Positions 24,352 through 33,512 of a stretch of DNA of 64,000 bases are shown here, in pieces; position 1 is the stretch's first letter, and each line of letters starts with the position of its first letter. The notes under the pieces are model-generated. The model was given only the letters and a program-made list of their open reading frames with translations, was not told the origin of the DNA and searched no databases. The translations under genes were made by a program, and so were the position numbers. Source of the stretch: Pyrinomonadaceae bacterium (GTDB lineage Bacteria > Acidobacteriota > Blastocatellia > Pyrinomonadales > Pyrinomonadaceae); the NCBI GenBank assembly GCA_019694395.1, contig JAIBCC010000028.1, positions 1 to 64,000 of the forward strand, read 5' to 3'.

Positions 24352-27300
24352 TTAGTCCTCATCCTCTTCTTCGGCTGAGTTTTCCTCTTCCTCTTGAATT
24401 CCGGTAGTCATCAGACTAAACACGGGAAGTCTGTTAATGGTCGGAACTTGGGATTCCGTTCCACGCACTGATTTCCAAATGATTTCGTTCAGGATTTTTG
24501 GATTTGCCATATCGGGATGCTGTAAATCCTGTTCGGCAGTTAAATCCATCAATCTTTGCATTTGGGCGGTCGGCTTATTCGGCGGCATCAGATTATCCAG
24601 CGCAACGGTCGGAACTGTTGCCTGAAAAGGCGTTAGATCGGGCGTATCCTGAAAAACATTCATCGGAGTTGCCGTTGCATCCAAAAGATTCATCGGCGGA
24701 ATTCCTAATAAAATTTCCATCGTCCGAATCAGGCTTACCGTATTGTGAAAATCGTGGATCAATGCGCCCTTTCGATTATAGGCACTGATGACAAACGCCG
24801 GAGAACGATGCGCGTCAACGTGATCGGGTCCGTCCTGAGCATCGTCTTCGACAATAAAGATCGCGGTGTCTTTCCAATAAGGCGACTTGGAAACTTCTTC
24901 GACCAAACGCCCGATGGCATAGTCGTTTTCAGCCACATAAAACTGCGGAGTCGGCGCCGTTTTACTTAAACCGTTGGTATGATCGTTGGAAAGATGCAGG
25001 ATCGAAAGGTTCGGCAGTTTATCGCCTTTTCCGTTTTTCAGGTCGGTAACGTAACTGTCAAATTCTGCTTTCCATTCCGTGAATCTGGTCGTCCCCTCGC
25101 TTTGTTTAATTTCAGGCGAGCAATCTTTGCAATTCTTTTTGCTCCAATTTGCATAAGACTCGGTAGTCATAATGTCAGGCGTTTTCATATCAAAGTTGCG
25201 AAACGTCAAATTATAATGATTCTCAAGAGTTTTCTTGGTTGCAAAAGTTTTTAATGTTTTGGAAATGTCAGGGTAAGGCTTTGATTTACGGGAGTTGATT
25301 TGTTTCAAATCCTCTTCGGAAATATTCCACAGATATTCCCCGTAATTACGATAGGATAAACCTTTTCGCATTGCCGCATCCCATAAATAAAGCGTTTCCG
25401 GCTCGCCAACATCCCTATTTCCCTGTGTATAAGGAACATATTTGAGCATATAGTTGGCAACCACATTTTCGTTGGTCGGCAAATCAAAAATAGGTGCTAA
25501 AGTGTTTGGCGGTTCAAAGTTCGGTAAACGGTTAAAACCTTCGTAATCGTAGGTTCGCCCACGCCCCGAATAATCCCAACGATAGGCTTTGTCTACATAA
25601 TCACTGGAAAATGCCGCCGTTGACCAATTATGTCCATCGGGCGAGGCTTCGGAATTAACAAAAAATCTGTCGAATAAACCAAACCGCAATGCCAGGGCGC
25701 GGGCATTCGCCGTAATGTTTTGCGATTCTCCGCTGGGTGATTTTGCCGTTTCGCCTGCTCCGAAAATGGCTAAGGATTTATCTCCGTCAGCTTTAGTTCC
25801 ATCGCCGGAACGTTCCAAATCGCCAAAGACCTGATCGTAGGTGCGGTTTTCTCGAATAATGTAAATTATATGTTTGAAAGGGTTTACTCCCGCAAACAAT
25901 TTCGTTTTCTTTTCACCAAGCAAGTCGTTATTTCGCATCGTCTGCTGCGTGTAATCAAACAGTTTTCTTTCATCAGGAACTGAAACGTAACTGTAATTTC
26001 CCGAAACGACTGCTACCGAATATTCACCGCCGAGCTTATTTTCTTTGTTTGGAAAAAGCGAATTCGGAGCATTCGGAGCATAGCCCGAATTATTGACAAT
26101 GACCGACGAATTTTCGACACCCGTTCCTTTTCCGTTACCAATAAAAAGGTGATTTCCGACCACTACAACTGCCGAAGGATATTGTCCGGTGGGGATAAAT
26201 CCAAGTAATTTTGAAGTTTCATTAGACTTTGGGCTTGAGGCTTGAGACTTGAGACTAACCACTGCTACCGCATTCGCGTGGGCGTTTGCCACATACAAAG
26301 TTTTCTCGTCATCACTCAAAGCCAAGCTTTCGGGACTTCCGCCAATCGGTTCTTTTTCGGCAAGTTTCAAATTAATATTTTCGAGAACTTTATTTGACGC
26401 TGTATCAATTATAGAAACGCTGTCGGCATTTGAGTTAACCACATAAAGTTTTGATTTATCACGATTTAGAATCATCGCCGTCGGATGCCTTTCAACTGCG
26501 ATGTGCGAAACTTTGGAGCCGTTTTTCAAATCAACTACGGCAATGGAGGCATCTCCCCAGAGCGAAACAAAAGCCTTGTTTTTTGTGACCTCAACATCAT
26601 ACGGATAAATGAATTGAGTAGAATTTGGACGATGCAGGTCAATGCGTTGAATTTTGCGTGTGTCGCGCAGATCGGTAATGATGCCGAGCGTGTCGCCAAG
26701 ATTGTTAGCCGAAAAAAGAGTTTCACCGTCATCGCTCAAAGCAATTCCGGTCGGATAAACTGCGGCACGATTATCATTATAAATTTGTGAAGGCGCATTG
26801 GTCGCAAAAGCACTGACATCAATGAACGGAGCTTTGATTTGCCAGTCTTTCTCATCAGCAAGCGGAGTTATTGGATTTTTGGCAGCTGGAGAAAACTTAA
26901 AAATCCAGATTTTGTTTTCAAATCCGCCCGCTACAAAAAGCTGATAAGTGCCGTCCGTGTTGATTTTCCCCGAAAATCTTGCGCCAAAGTTAGCACTCTG
27001 CGGCGACGGAAAATACATATTTTGAATAACTTTGGGTTCTGGTTCGAGATTCAGATCAATTACCGCAATTGATTGATAATTCCTATTTCGATCTCCGCCA
27101 AACTGAACACCGTAACCGCTGTTGATGGCTAAAAGATAACGTCCTTTGCCATCCTTACCGTTTTTATCCGGCGAACGCACAAAATCAACCGGCAAGCTTC
27201 CAACGGCAATGCGGTTAGTCGTCGCATCCATTAACAGGCTTCCGGCAGGTGTGATCTTGCGCCCTTCCGATGCAGGCTGATTAGTGATCTGAATGTTAGT

Positions 27301-27402
27301 TTGTGCTTTGGAAGTTTGTAGAAATCTTATTGGAAAATCCAGAAACAGAATTGAAAACAGTAAAATGCCCGAAATTATGCGAAAAAGATTTATTTTCGAC
27401 AT
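24352..27402 (-). CDS. Exported YncE-type beta-propeller fused to an alkaline-phosphatase-fold phosphoesterase
   Basis: 1016 residues, ATG start, with an N-terminal signal peptide (hydrophobic core at residues 9-25). Residues about 80-440 form a YVTN/YncE-like propeller with repeats such as LYVVNSNADSVSIIDTAS and LYVANAHANAVAVVS. Residues about 510-960 are a phosphoesterase-type catalytic domain: IIYIIRENRTYDQVFGDL, then SPDGHNWS, and a late metal-site block AIFIVEDDAQDGPDHVDAHR followed by SPAFVISAYN. The C-terminus is acidic (EEEENSAEEEDED). It should act in the periplasm or outside the cell on a phosphate ester that cannot be specified. In-frame heptamer repeats encode part of the linker near residues 385-395. 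Single-gene unit with repeat-rich DNA downstream. Confidence 0.9.
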   Translation of the reverse strand: MSKINLFRIISGILLFSILFLDFPIRFLQTSKAQTNIQITNQPASEGRKITPAGSLLMDATTNRIAVGSLPVDFVRSPDKNGKDGKGRYLLAINSGYGVQFGGDRNRNYQSIAVIDLNLEPEPKVIQNMYFPSPQSANFGARFSGKINTDGTYQLFVAGGFENKIWIFKFSPAAKNPITPLADEKDWQIKAPFIDVSAFATNAPSQIYNDNRAAVYPTGIALSDDGETLFSANNLGDTLGIITDLRDTRKIQRIDLHRPNSTQFIYPYDVEVTKNKAFVSLWGDASIAVVDLKNGSKVSHIAVERHPTAMILNRDKSKLYVVNSNADSVSIIDTASNKVLENINLKLAEKEPIGGSPESLALSDDEKTLYVANAHANAVAVVSLKSQASSPKSNETSKLLGFIPTGQYPSAVVVVGNHLFIGNGKGTGVENSSVIVNNSGYAPNAPNSLFPNKENKLGGEYSVAVVSGNYSYVSVPDERKLFDYTQQTMRNNDLLGEKKTKLFAGVNPFKHIIYIIRENRTYDQVFGDLERSGDGTKADGDKSLAIFGAGETAKSPSGESQNITANARALALRFGLFDRFFVNSEASPDGHNWSTAAFSSDYVDKAYRWDYSGRGRTYDYEGFNRLPNFEPPNTLAPIFDLPTNENVVANYMLKYVPYTQGNRDVGEPETLYLWDAAMRKGLSYRNYGEYLWNISEEDLKQINSRKSKPYPDISKTLKTFATKKTLENHYNLTFRNFDMKTPDIMTTESYANWSKKNCKDCSPEIKQSEGTTRFTEWKAEFDSYVTDLKNGKGDKLPNLSILHLSNDHTNGLSKTAPTPQFYVAENDYAIGRLVEEVSKSPYWKDTAIFIVEDDAQDGPDHVDAHRSPAFVISAYNRKGALIHDFHNTVSLIRTMEILLGIPPMNLLDATATPMNVFQDTPDLTPFQATVPTVALDNLMPPNKPTAQMQRLMDLTAEQDLQHPDMANPKILNEIIWKSVRGTESQVPTINRLPVFSLMTTGIQEEEENSAEEEDED

Positions 27403-27495
27403 TTGTCCCCCAAATGTTCAATTTATTGGATTAAAACAAAATAATTGTATCCCTAATTATAAGTTTTGTCTTTTACAATTTGGTTACAAAAAGGA

Positions 27496-27526
27496 AAAAG
27501 CGAACTATTTTTAATAATTCGCCTTT
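27496..27526 (-). terminator. Probable terminator downstream of the thioredoxin-TPR gene
   Basis: AAAAGCGAACTATT (27496-27509) is nearly complementary to 27513-27526. The short loop and flanking A/T-runs suit a terminator for the gene ending at 27561. Confidence 0.5.
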
Positions 27527-27560
27527 CAGAAAAGTTTTACCGAATCTAACACCTTTCTTT

Positions 27561-28400
27561 TTATTTTTTTGCGTTTTCGATTTCCCTTGAGAGAGCAGTA
27601 ATTTTCTCTGAGGCGGGAAAATCTTTCTTTAGAACTTCCAGATAATTATTCGCATCTTTTAGCTTTTGCTGCTTGATATTGGTCATAATCAGAGCAAAAA
27701 GGATCGTTTCTCTATTTTTGCCTTGAGGAAAAATTTTAACATAGTCTTCCAAAGGATTTTCGGCATTAACATAATCTCTGATCGAATAATAATTAACGCC
27801 GATAATTGCCATGACGCGCTCTTTTTTCTCTGCATCATTTTGGATTTCCGAAGTTTTAAGTGCCCGTTTATAAAAATCACAGCTTAATCTCGTCATCTTA
27901 GCGGCACGATACGAATCCGCAATTTGCAAGAGAGCTAAACCATCATTCTTTTTCTTTTCGATTGCTGCATAAAACGGAATCAATACCGAAAAATCCTTTG
28001 GCATTTCATCAAAAATTTGAGTAATTTCACGGGCATTTTTGCTGCCAAACCCACGCCGAAACGTCACCATATTACCTAACGGATCAGCGAACACAACATA
28101 AGGAATCGCAGTTGCTCCATATTTTGAAGCCAAATTTCTCTCGTCATCATAGTTTAACTTGACGGCAATAAAAGGTTTCGCCGCCTGGATGACATCATCT
28201 CTCACCCAAAATTCCTGATCCATCATTTTGCAGGGCTTACACCATTCGGCAGTAAAATCCAGCAATAAAGGTTTGCCGCTTTCCCGCGCCGCTTTTTGGG
28301 CTTTTTCAAAATTCTTTTCCCACTTAATTCCCGCCTCCTGAGCATTAAGATTTAATATCAACAAAATGAAACTGAAAACAAACAGAGTAATTTTTTTCAT
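27561..28400 (-). CDS. Exported thioredoxin-fold protein with TPR-like tail
   Basis: 279 residues, ATG start, signal peptide (about residues 1-20, ending LNLNAQ). A thioredoxin domain spans about 25-135 with the active site Cys54-Lys-Pro-Cys57 in TAEWCKPCKM and the cis-proline motif TAIPYVVF. The second half is helical with TPR-like repeats (residues about 145-275). Probably a periplasmic thiol-disulfide reductase of the DsbD-gamma/thioredoxin-like type, with the helical tail binding a partner. It sits upstream of the phosphoesterase gene and downstream of a DUF2059 gene on the same strand. No redox partner such as DsbD lies in the window. Confidence 0.88.
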   Translation of the reverse strand: MKKITLFVFSFILLILNLNAQEAGIKWEKNFEKAQKAARESGKPLLLDFTAEWCKPCKMMDQEFWVRDDVIQAAKPFIAVKLNYDDERNLASKYGATAIPYVVFADPLGNMVTFRRGFGSKNAREITQIFDEMPKDFSVLIPFYAAIEKKKNDGLALLQIADSYRAAKMTRLSCDFYKRALKTSEIQNDAEKKERVMAIIGVNYYSIRDYVNAENPLEDYVKIFPQGKNRETILFALIMTNIKQQKLKDANNYLEVLKKDFPASEKITALSREIENAKK

Positions 28401-28484
28401 TTGGAATGTCTCCTTAAAGGTAAGTTTTTATTTTTGTTAAAGGGCAGCAAACTAATTTGTTTGCATCTTTTCCCTAAATCATTC

Positions 28485-29072
28485 CTAATTCTTTTTTCGC
28501 GGGCTTAATTCGTCAATTATTTGAGCGATGAGCTTTTGCTGCTCGCCTTTTAATTCGTCCATTACAGCCATAATTTTGGGGGTTAGTCTTTCCTGAGTCA
28601 ATCGCATACTTTCAAGCATCATCGGCTGCATAACTTTCAAAGTTTTTTGTCCGGTCGGAGTTTTATAAAAAGCAATCAGATCGTTTATTTCTTCCAAAGA
28701 ATAATATTTGGCATAAACGGTAATGCTTATTTCCTCAATCATTTTGTTGTAATCGACTTTTTCTATCAATTTATCAACAAATTGCTTTTGATATTTTTGC
28801 GAGGCTTCAACCAATTTCTTTTCTAAAACAACTTTTTCAGCCGGAACTATTTCTTTCCTTTCCGCAAGCGAAATTTTTATCAATTCTTCATTCAACACGG
28901 AAAACTGTGCTGACATAGCTTTCGCAAAGTCATCTGCTTTATTTTCTTGTGTGACTAATTGGTTTAACTCTTTAATTGCTTTCATTTTTTCAGGAGAAAT
29001 TTCTGTCTGAGCATTTATCGAATTAAAAGCAAAAATAAGGAGCAAAGCGGCAAAAGTAACTAATTTTTTCAT
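28485..29072 (-). CDS. Exported DUF2059-type protein
   Basis: 195 residues, ATG start, signal peptide (hydrophobic residues 4-19, then NAQT). The remainder is helical. The DUF2059 signature region lies at about 105-165 with YYSLEEINDLIAFYKTPTGQ followed by KVMQPMMLESMRL. DUF2059 proteins are small periplasmic proteins of unknown function. It is 84 bp upstream of the thioredoxin-like gene on the same strand and may share its transcript. Confidence 0.85.
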   Translation of the reverse strand: MKKLVTFAALLLIFAFNSINAQTEISPEKMKAIKELNQLVTQENKADDFAKAMSAQFSVLNEELIKISLAERKEIVPAEKVVLEKKLVEASQKYQKQFVDKLIEKVDYNKMIEEISITVYAKYYSLEEINDLIAFYKTPTGQKTLKVMQPMMLESMRLTQERLTPKIMAVMDELKGEQQKLIAQIIDELSPRKKN

Positions 29073-29443
29073 TATCTGATACCTCTGATGAGTTTAATTT
29101 TGTCTTTATATATCACAATTTAGAAGATTTGTTAACAAAATTTTGGAAATAATTAAAAAACCGGAAATATAAATGTTTTAATTCTTTTTTGGGATTACAA
29201 CCAAAACATTTATCTGATGAGTAATTATAGTTGGTGACATAACATATTAGAAAAAAATGATTGTAGTTGAGGAAGTTTTGGAAGTTGAGGAAGTAAAAAC
29301 CTGTTCTTCCTTTCTCAACTTCCAAAACTTCCCGAACTTCCGAAACTAAAACCTATTTTCCAACAAGTTTTGTCACATACTATAAGCGGATTTTTCATCC
29401 AGCTAATATTTCAATTTATTTATCGGATGGATAAAAAAAAGTT
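29073..29443. repeat. Spacer with a perfect 19-bp heptamer-derived inverted repeat
   Basis: No gene is supported. GGAAGTTTTGGAAGTTGAG (29271-29289) is exactly complementary to 29314-29332, and both arms are made of GGAAGTT-type heptamers. The rest is A+T-rich and presumably includes the promoter of the DUF2059 gene. A 70-codon minus-strand frame here is a translation of the repeats. Confidence 0.65.
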
Positions 29444-29470
29444 GTAGCACTCTCTGTCTCAATGTGCTAG
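29444..29470. promoter_or_regulatory. CIRCE-like operator (HrcA type)
   Basis: Compared with the CIRCE consensus TTAGCACTC-N9-GAGTGCTAA, the left arm GTAGCACTC matches 8 of 9, the spacer is exactly 9 bases and the right arm ATGTGCTAG matches 6 of 9. A TAGAAT -10-like box (29468-29473) overlaps the right arm, and the small zinc-ribbon gene starts 39 bp further on. Confidence 0.45.
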
Positions 29471-29508
29471 AATTATTTCCGCAAAATAAAATAAAGGAGT
29501 TCAAAGCT

Positions 29509-29712
29509 ATGATTTGCTGGCATTGTAATAATGAACTTAAGTTAATTTCTCCGATTGAAGAAGAACATAAATTCTATAATTGTGAAAAATGTGGTAAGTG
29601 GTATGAAATGTTCAAAGAAAAAGAACGCGTGAACGGGGCAGTTCCCGTCAGATTTTTAGAATTGGACACAACACCGCCGATTTTAGTTTCGCTTAATAAA
29701 TTATCAATTTAA
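29509..29712 (+). CDS. Small zinc-ribbon protein
   Basis: 67 residues from the ATG at 29509, chosen because AAGGAG lies at 29494-29499 (nine bases upstream); the longer frame from 29464 would run through the CIRCE-like site. Two CxxC knuckles, CWHCNNEL (residues 3-10) and CEKCGKWYEM, make one zinc ribbon; the tail is Thr/Pro-containing. It is too short for catalysis, more likely a nucleic-acid or protein adaptor. If the upstream CIRCE-like element is real it would be a heat-shock-controlled gene. It ends in a clear terminator, so it is a single-gene unit. Confidence 0.8.
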   Translation: MICWHCNNELKLISPIEEEHKFYNCEKCGKWYEMFKEKERVNGAVPVRFLELDTTPPILVSLNKLSI

Positions 29713-29739
29713 GATTTCTAATTTTAATCAAAATATTTG

Positions 29740-29769
29740 AAAGGTCAGATTTTTAATAGTCTGACCTTT
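29740..29769 (+). terminator. Intrinsic terminator between convergent genes
   Basis: AAAGGTCAGA (29740-29749) and TCTGACCTTT (29760-29769) form a perfect 10-bp stem with a 10-base loop, followed by T-rich sequence on the plus strand. Confidence 0.85.
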
Positions 29770-29789
29770 TCTAATTGATGCTAATTGAA

Positions 29790-30419
29790 TCATCTTTCAT
29801 CTCTTTCTAATCCAACCGGAAATCTTGGGCGATCTGGATGTAAAAACTCAATATTCTCGTAAATATCAATCAAATGGATTTCACAATCTAAAGAAGTCAA
29901 ATAAACACTGTCGTTTAAAGAATTATATTCACGCTGTAACCAAACATTTTCGCCTTGTTTAGTGTAAAGAATGACGTGCGGGCGATCTTGGGAAATCAAT
30001 AAATATTCCGTAAAACTTTCAATTGATTTGTAATAAGTAAATTTGTCGTTAAGATCAAAGGCTTCGGTTGAAGGCGATAAAACTTCGACAATTAAGCTTG
30101 GATTAGTTAAAACTTCTAAACCAAGTAATGTTTCAATATTTGGTCTGCCACACATTGCGCTCAAATCAGGATAACGATATGGTGGATAAATCGGGACTTT
30201 GACTCTCGTATTTGAAAGAAAAACACGACAATTGCGCCCTTGCAGTTGTCTTCTCAAAGAAAAATCAAGATTTGAAATAATGGTTTCGTGATCAATAGAT
30301 GCTCCCGCCATCGACCAAACTGCACCATCATAGAATTCAAATTTCTCTTCAGAACTTTTTTCGAGTTCGATATATTCCTCAAGAGTGTATTCAACGTCTT
30401 TTTTTAGTAAAGCAGTCAT
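29790..30419 (-). CDS. Uma2 family protein (DUF820, PD-(D/E)XK nuclease fold)
   Basis: 209 residues from the ATG at 30419-30417; eight more residues are possible from 30443 but the family starts near MTALLKKDVEYTLEEY. DUF820/Uma2 proteins have a restriction-endonuclease fold. The core residues are visible: YPDLSAMCG (Asp), then LIVEVLSPST (Glu), followed by KFTYYKSI and EYLLISQ. They are strongly expanded in cyanobacteria and some Acidobacteriota, usually as single genes, and their biological substrate is unclear. No partner gene is next to it. Confidence 0.9.
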   Translation of the reverse strand: MTALLKKDVEYTLEEYIELEKSSEEKFEFYDGAVWSMAGASIDHETIISNLDFSLRRQLQGRNCRVFLSNTRVKVPIYPPYRYPDLSAMCGRPNIETLLGLEVLTNPSLIVEVLSPSTEAFDLNDKFTYYKSIESFTEYLLISQDRPHVILYTKQGENVWLQREYNSLNDSVYLTSLDCEIHLIDIYENIEFLHPDRPRFPVGLERDER

Positions 30420-30449
30420 CCTAATTTGAAAATATACACGCAATAAATA

Positions 30450-30481
30450 AAAGACGCAAAGTTTTAATTCTCTGCGTCTTT
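30450..30481 (-). terminator. Terminator of the aconitase gene
   Basis: AAAGACGCA (30450-30458) pairs with TGCGTCTTT (30473-30481). On the minus strand the stem is followed by TTTATTTATT. It lies 23 bp beyond the aconitase stop. Confidence 0.75.
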
Positions 30482-30503
30482 CGTTCAGTTTAGAGAAAAA
30501 TTA

Positions 30504-33374
30504 TTAGCTTAAAAGTTGCCGTAAAACAAACGGTAAAATTCCGCCGGCTTTGTAATATTCGACCTCAATTGGGGTATCAATGCGGAGAGTTAAAGGCACT
30601 TCTTCGCTTGAACCATCTGCCCGGTTGATGGTCAAAGTCACGTCCTGACGCGGAGTAACTTCGCCGTCTAAACCTAACAGATCAAAGGTTTCCGTTCCGT
30701 CCAGGTTCAAAGATTGTGCATTTTGATTATCTTTGAATTGCAACGGTAACACACCCATTCCAACCAGATTTGAACGATGAATGCGTTCAAATGATTGTGT
30801 AATGACGGCTTTAACTCCCATCAAACGAGTGCCTTTCGCCGCCCAGTCACGAGAGCTTCCCGTGCCGTATTCCTGTCCGCCGAAAATCACGGTTGGAACG
30901 CCATTTTCTTTGTATTTCATTGCGGCATCGTAAATGGTCGTATCTTCGCCGTCCGGTTGATATTTGGTGAAACCGCCTTCAATCGGCGCAACCATTAAGT
31001 TTTTGATACGAACATTGGCGAAAGTTCCGCGCAGCATGACGCGATCATTTCCGCGCCGTGAACCATAGGAATTGAAGTCTTCGACTGGAACGCCAAGCGA
31101 TTGCAGATAAAGTCCGGCAGGCGAACTCGGTTTAATTGCTCCGGCGGGCGAAATATGGTCGGTTGTGACAGAATCACCAAAAATTGCTAAAGCCCGTGCG
31201 CCTTGAATATTGGAAAATGAGCCGCCTTCCATCCCAAAATCTTCAAAATACGGGGGTTCCTGAATATAAGTCGAATTCGTATCCCATTCATAAACCGAGC
31301 CTGTCGAAGACGGAATATCATTCCAAAGCGGATTTTGTTCGGCAAATTCGCTGTAAAGTTTCTTGTAAGTTTCAGCATCAAACGCGGCTTCCAGTTGTTC
31401 CTTAACTTCATCGAGCGATGCCCAAATATCTTTCAAAAAGACATCATTGCCGTCAGTATCCTGTCCAATCGGATGCAGATAAACGTCCTTGATTACCGTT
31501 CCCGCCAGAGCATAGGCAACAACTAGCGGCGGCGACATCAGGAAATTTGCTTTAATGTTTTGGTGAACCCGCGCTTCAAAATTGCGGTTGCCCGATAAAA
31601 CCGAAGCCGCGATCAAATCGTGTTCGACAATCGCTTCTTCAATCGCCGGATCAAGCGGTCCCGAATTTCCGATACAAGTCGTGCAGCCGTAACCGACCAG
31701 ATTAAAGCCGATTTCGTCCAAATACGGCTGTAAACCTGTTTTGTTCAAATATTCCGTGACGACACGCGATCCCGGCGCGAGCGAGGTTTTGACATAACCC
31801 GGAACTTTCAAACCTTTTTCAACCGCTTTTTTCGCCACAATTCCGGCGGCAATCATAACTGCCGGATTGGAAGTATTTGTGCAGGAAGTAATCGCCGCAA
31901 TCAAAACATCGCCGTTACCAACTGAAGTTGTTTGAGTCGGAATATCTTCGTGTAAATCCTCAACCCGATCTGGGGTCGGACGATTATTCATCATCTCAAC
32001 TTCTGTGGTTACGCTGGTATTTTTCTCGCTGACAGTGTCGCCTAAAACCGGAAGCGGAACTGATTTTGAAGATTGTTCACCGCCGCCCTCGGCATTACCC
32101 TGAGTTTCCACGCCAATCGTCACCATGAAACGTTTTTCGAGGTCTTCGGAAGTTTTTCCGTAACCACCGTCAGAGGCAGATTTAGTGAAAAGTTCAATGA
32201 ATCTGTCATCCAGATTTGAAAGTTCAATGCGGTCTTGCGGGCGTTTCGGTCCGGCAACTCCGGGAGAAATCGTTTCGAGGTTCAAATCCAAAACAACCGA
32301 ATAATCAACTTCGCCTTCTTGCGGAATGCCGAACATTCCTTGCGCCGTGTAGTAATTTTTGATCGTTTCGATTTGTGCTTCGTCGCGTCCCGTGGCGCGG
32401 AAATAATCCAGCGTTTTTTCGTCCGTGCCAAAAAAGCCCATCGTTGCGCCGTATTCGGGAGCCATATTCGCAATGGTCGCGCGGTCTGTCGCAGCTAAAG
32501 AGCTTGCGCCTTCACCAAAGAATTCGACAAATTTGCCGACTACACCGGCTTTGCGAAGCATTTCGGTGACGCGCAGAACCAAATCCGTGGCGGTTGCGCC
32601 TTGCGGCAAGCTTCCCGAAAGATGAACGCCGACGACATCAGGAGTTAAGAAATAAACGGGCTGTCCGAGCATTCCGGCTTCGGCTTCGATACCGCCAACG
32701 CCCCAACCAACGATTCCAAGTCCGTTAATCATTGTCGTGTGCGAATCAGTTCCAACCAATGAATCGGGATAATAAACACCATCTTTTTCAAAAACGCCTT
32801 TTGCCAAATACTCAAGATTGACTTGGTGAACAATACCGATTCCCGGAGGCACAACGCGAAAACCGTTGAAGGCTTGTGTTCCCCATTTCAAAAATCTGTA
32901 ACGCTGTTCATTGCGCTTGAATTCGATTTCCATATTGCGCTGATACGCGGTTTCCGAACCTGCATAATCAACCTGAACCGAGTGATCAATCACCAGATCA
33001 ACCGGAACGAGCGGCTCAATAACTTTGGTGTCTTTGCCCAAACGCGAAACGGCTGAACGCATTGCCGCCAAATCAACTAACAGCGGAACGCCTGTAAAAT
33101 CCTGCAAAACAACGCGGGCAACAACAAATGGAATTTCATTGACTCGCTCCTCGGTCGCGCCCCAATTGGCAAGCTGTCGGACTGATTCTTCCGAAACTTT
33201 TTTGCCTTCGTCAAAATTGCGTAAAACGCTTTCCAAAACGATTCTGATAGAAATCGGCAAGCGTGAAATGTTCGCTACGCCTTCTTTTTCCAACTGCGGC
33301 AGTGAATAAAAAACGCCTTCTTTACCGTCGCCTGTCTTGAATGTTTGTCTGGTATTAAAAAGATTGTGTGTCAT
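30504..33374 (-). CDS. acnA: Aconitate hydratase A (TCA cycle)
   Basis: 956 residues, ATG start. It isomerises citrate to isocitrate using a 4Fe-4S cluster. Cluster ligands are in SCTNTSNPAVM (about residue 497) and GYGCTTCIGNSGPL (about 560); the swivel domain has FGDSVTTDHISPAGAI and GSSRDWAAKG. The length is somewhat above the usual 890-910 because a Ser/Glu/Thr-rich insertion of about 60 residues (about 425-485, with GNAEGGGEQSS) precedes the SCTNTS block. Cytoplasmic. Single gene with its own terminator and an inverted repeat upstream. The enzyme call is secure; the insertion looks like a surface loop. Confidence 0.97.
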   Translation of the reverse strand: MTHNLFNTRQTFKTGDGKEGVFYSLPQLEKEGVANISRLPISIRIVLESVLRNFDEGKKVSEESVRQLANWGATEERVNEIPFVVARVVLQDFTGVPLLVDLAAMRSAVSRLGKDTKVIEPLVPVDLVIDHSVQVDYAGSETAYQRNMEIEFKRNEQRYRFLKWGTQAFNGFRVVPPGIGIVHQVNLEYLAKGVFEKDGVYYPDSLVGTDSHTTMINGLGIVGWGVGGIEAEAGMLGQPVYFLTPDVVGVHLSGSLPQGATATDLVLRVTEMLRKAGVVGKFVEFFGEGASSLAATDRATIANMAPEYGATMGFFGTDEKTLDYFRATGRDEAQIETIKNYYTAQGMFGIPQEGEVDYSVVLDLNLETISPGVAGPKRPQDRIELSNLDDRFIELFTKSASDGGYGKTSEDLEKRFMVTIGVETQGNAEGGGEQSSKSVPLPVLGDTVSEKNTSVTTEVEMMNNRPTPDRVEDLHEDIPTQTTSVGNGDVLIAAITSCTNTSNPAVMIAAGIVAKKAVEKGLKVPGYVKTSLAPGSRVVTEYLNKTGLQPYLDEIGFNLVGYGCTTCIGNSGPLDPAIEEAIVEHDLIAASVLSGNRNFEARVHQNIKANFLMSPPLVVAYALAGTVIKDVYLHPIGQDTDGNDVFLKDIWASLDEVKEQLEAAFDAETYKKLYSEFAEQNPLWNDIPSSTGSVYEWDTNSTYIQEPPYFEDFGMEGGSFSNIQGARALAIFGDSVTTDHISPAGAIKPSSPAGLYLQSLGVPVEDFNSYGSRRGNDRVMLRGTFANVRIKNLMVAPIEGGFTKYQPDGEDTTIYDAAMKYKENGVPTVIFGGQEYGTGSSRDWAAKGTRLMGVKAVITQSFERIHRSNLVGMGVLPLQFKDNQNAQSLNLDGTETFDLLGLDGEVTPRQDVTLTINRADGSSEEVPLTLRIDTPIEVEYYKAGGILPFVLRQLLS

Positions 33375-33402
33375 AGAATTTAAACTTAAAAGCTAAACTA
33401 AT

Positions 33403-33438
33403 TTGATTTTACGAAAAGTATTAGATTAGTAAAATCAA
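33403..33438. promoter_or_regulatory. Inverted repeat upstream of acnA
   Basis: TTGATTTTAC (33403-33412) and GTAAAATCAA (33429-33438) are exact complements 16 bp apart, 29 bp upstream of the acnA start. It could be an operator for acnA or a weak terminator of the channel gene upstream on the same strand. Confidence 0.4.
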
Positions 33439-33512
33439 GACAGCGTAAAATACTAACTGATAAGAATTTTTATGTAGCAAAAAAAAATAATGAGGATTGC
33501 TAATAATACTTT

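Noticed and set aside
29113..29325. 70-codon minus-strand frame upstream of the DUF2059 gene
   Set aside because: It translates heptamer repeats and A+T-rich spacer, lacks a family match and lies where a promoter is expected.
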